Positions 21,526 through 24,795 of a DNA stretch of 24,795 nucleotides are shown here, piece after piece (position 1 is the stretch's first letter; each line of letters opens with the position of its first letter). This stretch comes from Megasphaera elsdenii (GTDB lineage: Bacteria > Bacillota > Negativicutes > Veillonellales > Megasphaeraceae), in the NCBI RefSeq assembly GCF_020539865.1, contig NZ_JAJBQV010000031.1, positions 1 through 24,795 of the forward strand, given 5' to 3'. The notes under the pieces are model-generated. The model saw only the letters and a list, made by a program, of their open reading frames with translations, ran no database searches and was not told the origin of the DNA. The position numbers were made by a program, and so were the translations under genes.

Positions 21526-22791
21526 ATGGCAATTACTGCACCGAGAGGCACGCAGGATTTCCTGCCGGAACAGACGGCAGAGTGGCAGTTGCTGGAAGCA
21601 AAGATACGCCAGATCTGCTCGCTCTACGGGTTCGGCGAAGTCCGCACGCCTATGTTTGAAAGTACTGAATTATTTTTACGCGGCATCGGGGAAACGACAG
21701 ACGTCGTCACCAAGGAAATGTATACCTTTGAAGACCGCGGCGGCCGCAGCATGACCTTGCGCCCGGAAAACACGGCTTCTGTCGTCCGGGCCTTCTTGGA
21801 ACACAAGCTCTACGGCGACCCGCAGGTCCACAAGTTTTACTACATGGGGCCCATGTTCCGTCATGACCGTCCCCAGGCCGGCCGCTATCGCCAGTTCACC
21901 CAGTTCGGCGTCGAAGAAATCGGTTCTAAGGACCCGGCTGTCGATGCCGAAATCATCGCCATGGCTTTCCAGCTCTTCCGGGAACTGGGCCTGAACGATC
22001 TGGTCCTGCACCTCAACTCCGTCGGCTGCCCGAAATGCCGTCCTGTCTATCGCCAGAAGCTCCTTGATTTCTTTGCCGATAAGCGGGATCAGCTCTGTGA
22101 CGACTGCAACGAACGGTTGGAAAAGAATCCGCTCCGCGTCCTCGACTGCAAAGAAGACGGCGAAAAAATGATGCAAATGGGCGTACCTTTGATTACGGAT
22201 AATCTCTGCGACGATTGCAAGGAACATTTCCACAAAGTCCAGGAATATCTGACAGCCATCGGTATTCCCTTTACCCTCGACCCGCGCCTGGTCCGCGGCC
22301 TCGACTATTATACCAATACGGCCTTTGAAATCATGTACGCTCCCTTGGGCGCACAGAGTACGGTCTGCGGTGGCGGCCGCTACGACGGCCTCATCGAAGA
22401 AGTCGGCGGTCCGTCGACACCGGGCATCGGTTTTGCCATCGGCATGGAACGGCTGCTCCTGACCTTGAAGGAACAGGGCCTCTTGCCGCCTGTCGAAAAG
22501 AAACAGCCCGTCTTCATCGTCGCCCTCGGCGATGCTGCCAAGACCAAGGCCTTCGAACTGCAGCAGCAGCTCCGTGAAAAGGGCCTGTATGCTGAAATCG
22601 ACCTCTTAGGCCGCAGCATGAAGGGCCAGATGAAATCGGCGAATAAGCTCAATGCCGATTACACGGTCATCATCGGCGAAGATGAATTGGCTGCCGGTGA
22701 AGCCCAGGTCCGCAATATGGCCAGCAAAGAACAAGTCAGCGTTCCCCTTGATGGGATTGTTGCATATATGGAAACACACAAGAAGGGATGA
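21526..22791 (+). CDS. hisS: Histidyl-tRNA synthetase
   Basis: A 421-residue class II HisRS, charging tRNA-His with histidine. N-terminal APRGTQDFLP is the classical opening; motif 2 lies at about 107-130 (MGPMFRHDRPQAGRYRQF); the histidine-binding loop is VRGLDYYTNTAFE from residue 256; GGGRYDGLI and motif 3 GIGFAIGMERLL follow; the C-terminal anticodon-binding domain covers about 325-421. The ATG directly follows the hemZ stop codon, with AGAGG 8 bases upstream inside hemZ. There is therefore no room for the T-box leader that precedes hisS in many Firmicutes; expression depends on the whole operon. It is followed by aspS 7 bp downstream. Confidence 0.98.
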   Translation: MAITAPRGTQDFLPEQTAEWQLLEAKIRQICSLYGFGEVRTPMFESTELFLRGIGETTDVVTKEMYTFEDRGGRSMTLRPENTASVVRAFLEHKLYGDPQVHKFYYMGPMFRHDRPQAGRYRQFTQFGVEEIGSKDPAVDAEIIAMAFQLFRELGLNDLVLHLNSVGCPKCRPVYRQKLLDFFADKRDQLCDDCNERLEKNPLRVLDCKEDGEKMMQMGVPLITDNLCDDCKEHFHKVQEYLTAIGIPFTLDPRLVRGLDYYTNTAFEIMYAPLGAQSTVCGGGRYDGLIEEVGGPSTPGIGFAIGMERLLLTLKEQGLLPPVEKKQPVFIVALGDAAKTKAFELQQQLREKGLYAEIDLLGRSMKGQMKSANKLNADYTVIIGEDELAAGEAQVRNMASKEQVSVPLDGIVAYMETHKKG

Positions 22792-22798
22792 TTTACGA

Positions 22799-24592
22799 AT
22801 GGATACAATGGAAGGTTTACACCGCTCCCAATACTGCGCTGAAGTAAGTGAAGCGGACAACGGCAAAGAAGTCGTCTTGACCGGTTGGGTAGAACGCCGC
22901 CGAGACCACGGCGGACTGATCTTCATCGATCTTCGCGACCGTACGGGCATCGTACAGGTCGTCGCTTCGCCGGATTATGAAAAGGTTTCTTTCGATAAAG
23001 CGGAACAGGTACGTACAGAATACGTCCTGGCTGTACGCGGTATCGTCCGCATGCGTGATAAAGATACGATCAACCCCAAGATGAAGACGGGCACTATCGA
23101 AATCCGCTGCGAAGAACTGCGCATCCTCAATTCGTCCAAGACACCGCCGTTCTACATTGAAGACAACATCGACGTCGACGAAAAAATCCGCCTGAAATAC
23201 CGTTACCTCGACTTGCGTCGTCCGGAAATGCAGAAGAACCTCATTATGCGCCACAAAGTAAAACATGCCATGCGCACGTTCCTCAACGAACACGGCTTCA
23301 TCGACATTGAAACGCCGGAACTCTGCAAGAGCACGCCAGAAGGCGCTCGTGACTACCTCGTACCGAGCCGTGTTAACGAAGGCAAATTCTATGCGCTGCC
23401 GCAGTCGCCGCAGATTTTTAAACAGCTCCTCATGATTTCCGGTATGGACCGTTACTACCAGATTGCCCGCTGCTTCCGCGATGAAGACCTGCGCGCCGAC
23501 CGCCAGCCGGAATTTACTCAGCTCGACATGGAAATGTCCTTTATGGACCAGGAAGAAATCCTGACCCTCGTCGAACAGATGGTACACTACATCTTCAAAG
23601 AAACGTTGGGCCACGACGTCCAGCTCCCGATTCACCGCATGACTTGGGACTACGCCATGGCAAACTACGGCTCTGATAAGCCGGACCTGCGCTTCGACAT
23701 GAAGTTCACCGACATTACAGAACTTGTCAAGGATACGGACTTCAAAGTCTTCCGCAACGTCATCGATAACGGCGGTCAGGTCAAAGCCATCAACGTCAAA
23801 GGTGACGCTGATATTCCCCGCCGCGAACTGGACGGCCTCGTCGAATACGTCGGCCACTACGGCGCAAAAGGCTTGGCTTGGATCGGATTCCTCGAAGACG
23901 GCACGCTTAAATCGCAGATCAAGAAGTTCTTTGGTGAAGATAAGCTCCGCGAAATCGGTAAGGCCTGCGGCGCTGAAAAAGGCGACTTGGTTCTCATGAT
24001 CGCCGATAAACCGAAAATCGTCGCAGCCGCTCTGGGCGAACTGCGTAAAGAAATGGCCCGCCGCATGAATCTCATCGACGAAAACGAATTCGCCTTCACG
24101 TGGGTCGTCGACTTCCCCATGTTCGAATACAGCGAAGAAGAACACCGCTATGTTGCTATGCACCATCCGTTCACGGCTATGCGCGATGAAGACCTGGACA
24201 AACTGGAAACCGATCCGGCTCACGTCTATGCCAAGGCCTATGACCTGGTCCTCAACGGCATCGAACTCGGCGGCGGCTCCCTCCGTATCTACCAGCCCGA
24301 CGTACAGCAGCGCGTCTTCAAGGCTATCGGCTTGACACCGGAAGAAGCAGAACAGAAATTCGGCTTCCTCCTCCGTGCCTTCGAATACGGTGCACCGCCC
24401 CACGGAGGTCTGGCTTTCGGCTTGGACCGCATGATCATGCTCATGCTCAAACGCAAGTCCATCCGCGACGTCATCGCCTTCCCGAAGACTCAGAACGCTA
24501 TCGACCCCATGAGCGAAGCTCCGTCGACAGTTACCAAAAAACAGTTGCATGAACTCCACATCCAAGTAGAAGAAGACTTGGTAAGTAAATAA
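22799..24592 (+). CDS. aspS: Aspartyl-tRNA synthetase, bacterial type
   Basis: A 597-residue class IIb AspRS with the bacterial architecture: N-terminal OB anticodon-binding domain (about 15-115, VLTGWVERRRDHGGLIFIDL), catalytic domain with motif 2 FRDEDLRADRQPEFTQLD from residue 226, the bacterial GAD insertion (about 300-420), and motif 3 GLAFGLDRMIML at 538-549. The loop RRRDHGG has histidine (H37), a feature associated with non-discriminating enzymes that also charge tRNA-Asn; E. coli-type discriminating enzymes have DLGS there. That is suggestive only. Start is ATG 22799, 7 bases after hisS, with AAGGG about 12 bases upstream; the open frame before it is inside hisS. Last gene of the operon. 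Confidence 0.98.
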   Translation: MDTMEGLHRSQYCAEVSEADNGKEVVLTGWVERRRDHGGLIFIDLRDRTGIVQVVASPDYEKVSFDKAEQVRTEYVLAVRGIVRMRDKDTINPKMKTGTIEIRCEELRILNSSKTPPFYIEDNIDVDEKIRLKYRYLDLRRPEMQKNLIMRHKVKHAMRTFLNEHGFIDIETPELCKSTPEGARDYLVPSRVNEGKFYALPQSPQIFKQLLMISGMDRYYQIARCFRDEDLRADRQPEFTQLDMEMSFMDQEEILTLVEQMVHYIFKETLGHDVQLPIHRMTWDYAMANYGSDKPDLRFDMKFTDITELVKDTDFKVFRNVIDNGGQVKAINVKGDADIPRRELDGLVEYVGHYGAKGLAWIGFLEDGTLKSQIKKFFGEDKLREIGKACGAEKGDLVLMIADKPKIVAAALGELRKEMARRMNLIDENEFAFTWVVDFPMFEYSEEEHRYVAMHHPFTAMRDEDLDKLETDPAHVYAKAYDLVLNGIELGGGSLRIYQPDVQQRVFKAIGLTPEEAEQKFGFLLRAFEYGAPPHGGLAFGLDRMIMLMLKRKSIRDVIAFPKTQNAIDPMSEAPSTVTKKQLHELHIQVEEDLVSK

Positions 24593-24605
24593 GAAAGAGG
24601 AAAAA

Positions 24606-24739
24606 GGGGTTGTCGCACGAAGGCTTCTGCCATCATGCGAGGGCCCTTTTTCTTAAATGTTTGAGGTTTGATGTATGATGTTTGAGGCGATGGCTTTTAA
24701 ATTTTGTCCCCTCCACATCAAACTTTCAACTTCAAACTC
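24606..24739 (+). repeat. Dispersed intergenic repeat, copy C, with operon terminator
   Basis: Starts 13 bases after the aspS stop codon with GGGGTTGTCGCACGAAGG, then TCATGCGAGGGCCC and TTTTT; TCGCA and TGCGA pair and the outer AAGGGG/CCCTT close the stem, so it is a plausible though imperfect terminator. GTTTGAG-GTTTGATG units follow, then GTTTGAG, a GGCTTTTAAA centre, and inverted ACATCAAAC (24715-24723, complementary to GTTTGATGT at 24666-24674) and CTTCAAACTC. It is nearly the same as copy B. This stretch carries no gene. Confidence 0.8.
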
Positions 24740-24740
24740 A

Positions 24741-24793
24741 AAAAGGGGCTGTAACAGAATAGCCTCATCTAAAAAAAATGGACTCAGTTATCT
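24741..24793. repeat. Right copy of the 53-bp inverted repeat shared by both window ends
   Basis: Exact reverse complement of 1-53. Read outward it starts AAAAGGGGCTGTAACAG and contains AGCCTC, pairing with GGGGCT (one G-T pair) to form a hairpin; read inward that hairpin is followed by a T-run. It directly abuts repeat copy C. Two further bases (ga) end the window. Confidence 0.8.
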
Positions 24794-24795
24794 GA

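Noticed and set aside
22652..22798. Longer aspS start at ATG 22652
   Set aside because: It lies within hisS coding sequence and its codons are the hisS frame shifted; ATG 22799 gives the normal AspRS length and start.
1..24795. Whole window as a composite transposon because of the inverted ends
   Set aside because: The content is core housekeeping genes, no transposase is present and the ends are only 53 bp; an assembly or repeat boundary is far more likely.

Overview
The window is about 24.8 kb of bacterial chromosome of moderate-to-high GC. I would place it in the Negativicutes, most likely close to Megasphaera. That placement is an inference. It rests on a single-chain pyruvate:ferredoxin oxidoreductase with very strong codon bias, acetate kinase, the recJ-rel-dtd-hemZ-hisS-aspS gene order seen in Firmicutes-type genomes, strong AGGAGG ribosome binding sites, and intergenic repeats built on GTTTGAG/GTTTGATG units. 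I see no rRNA, tRNA, CRISPR array, prophage or complete insertion sequence.

Layout from left to right. (1) Positions 1-263 are non-coding: a 53-bp sequence that recurs inverted at the far right end, then a 156-bp element able to fold as a long stem carrying internal hairpins. (2) Leftward genes: gltS (Na+/glutamate symporter) and tmcAL (tRNA-Met cytidine acetate ligase), each with a recognisable promoter. (3) Rightward cluster: a small lipoprotein, ackA (acetate kinase) and a HAD phosphatase, closed by a terminator plus repeat copy A. (4) Leftward pair: a LysR regulator and a small single-pass membrane coiled-coil protein. (5) A 490-bp divergent control region rich in inverted repeats, then nifJ, an 1171-residue pyruvate:ferredoxin oxidoreductase, with a strong terminator. 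(6) An unusual fusion of a ten-helix EamA/DMT transporter to a cytidylate-kinase-like domain, behind a near-consensus promoter and a palindromic ribosome binding site, followed by repeat copy B. (7) A tightly packed nine-gene operon: recJ, rel (ppGpp synthetase/hydrolase), dtd, a metallo-beta-lactamase-fold hydrolase, an AI-2E family membrane protein, a Fur-family regulator, hemZ, hisS and aspS. It ends in repeat copy C and the right-end inverted repeat.

How the genes fit together. nifJ makes acetyl-CoA and ackA makes ATP from acetyl phosphate, so both serve the fermentative energy core; pta is not present here. The nine-gene operon couples translation quality control and tRNA charging (dtd, hisS, aspS) with the stringent response (rel), DNA repair (recJ) and metal/heme functions (Fur family, hemZ). 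The most unusual items are the transporter-kinase fusion, the terminator/repeat cassette found at four transcription-unit ends, the structured element at the left end, and the operator-like inverted repeats that frame the nifJ and lysR promoters.
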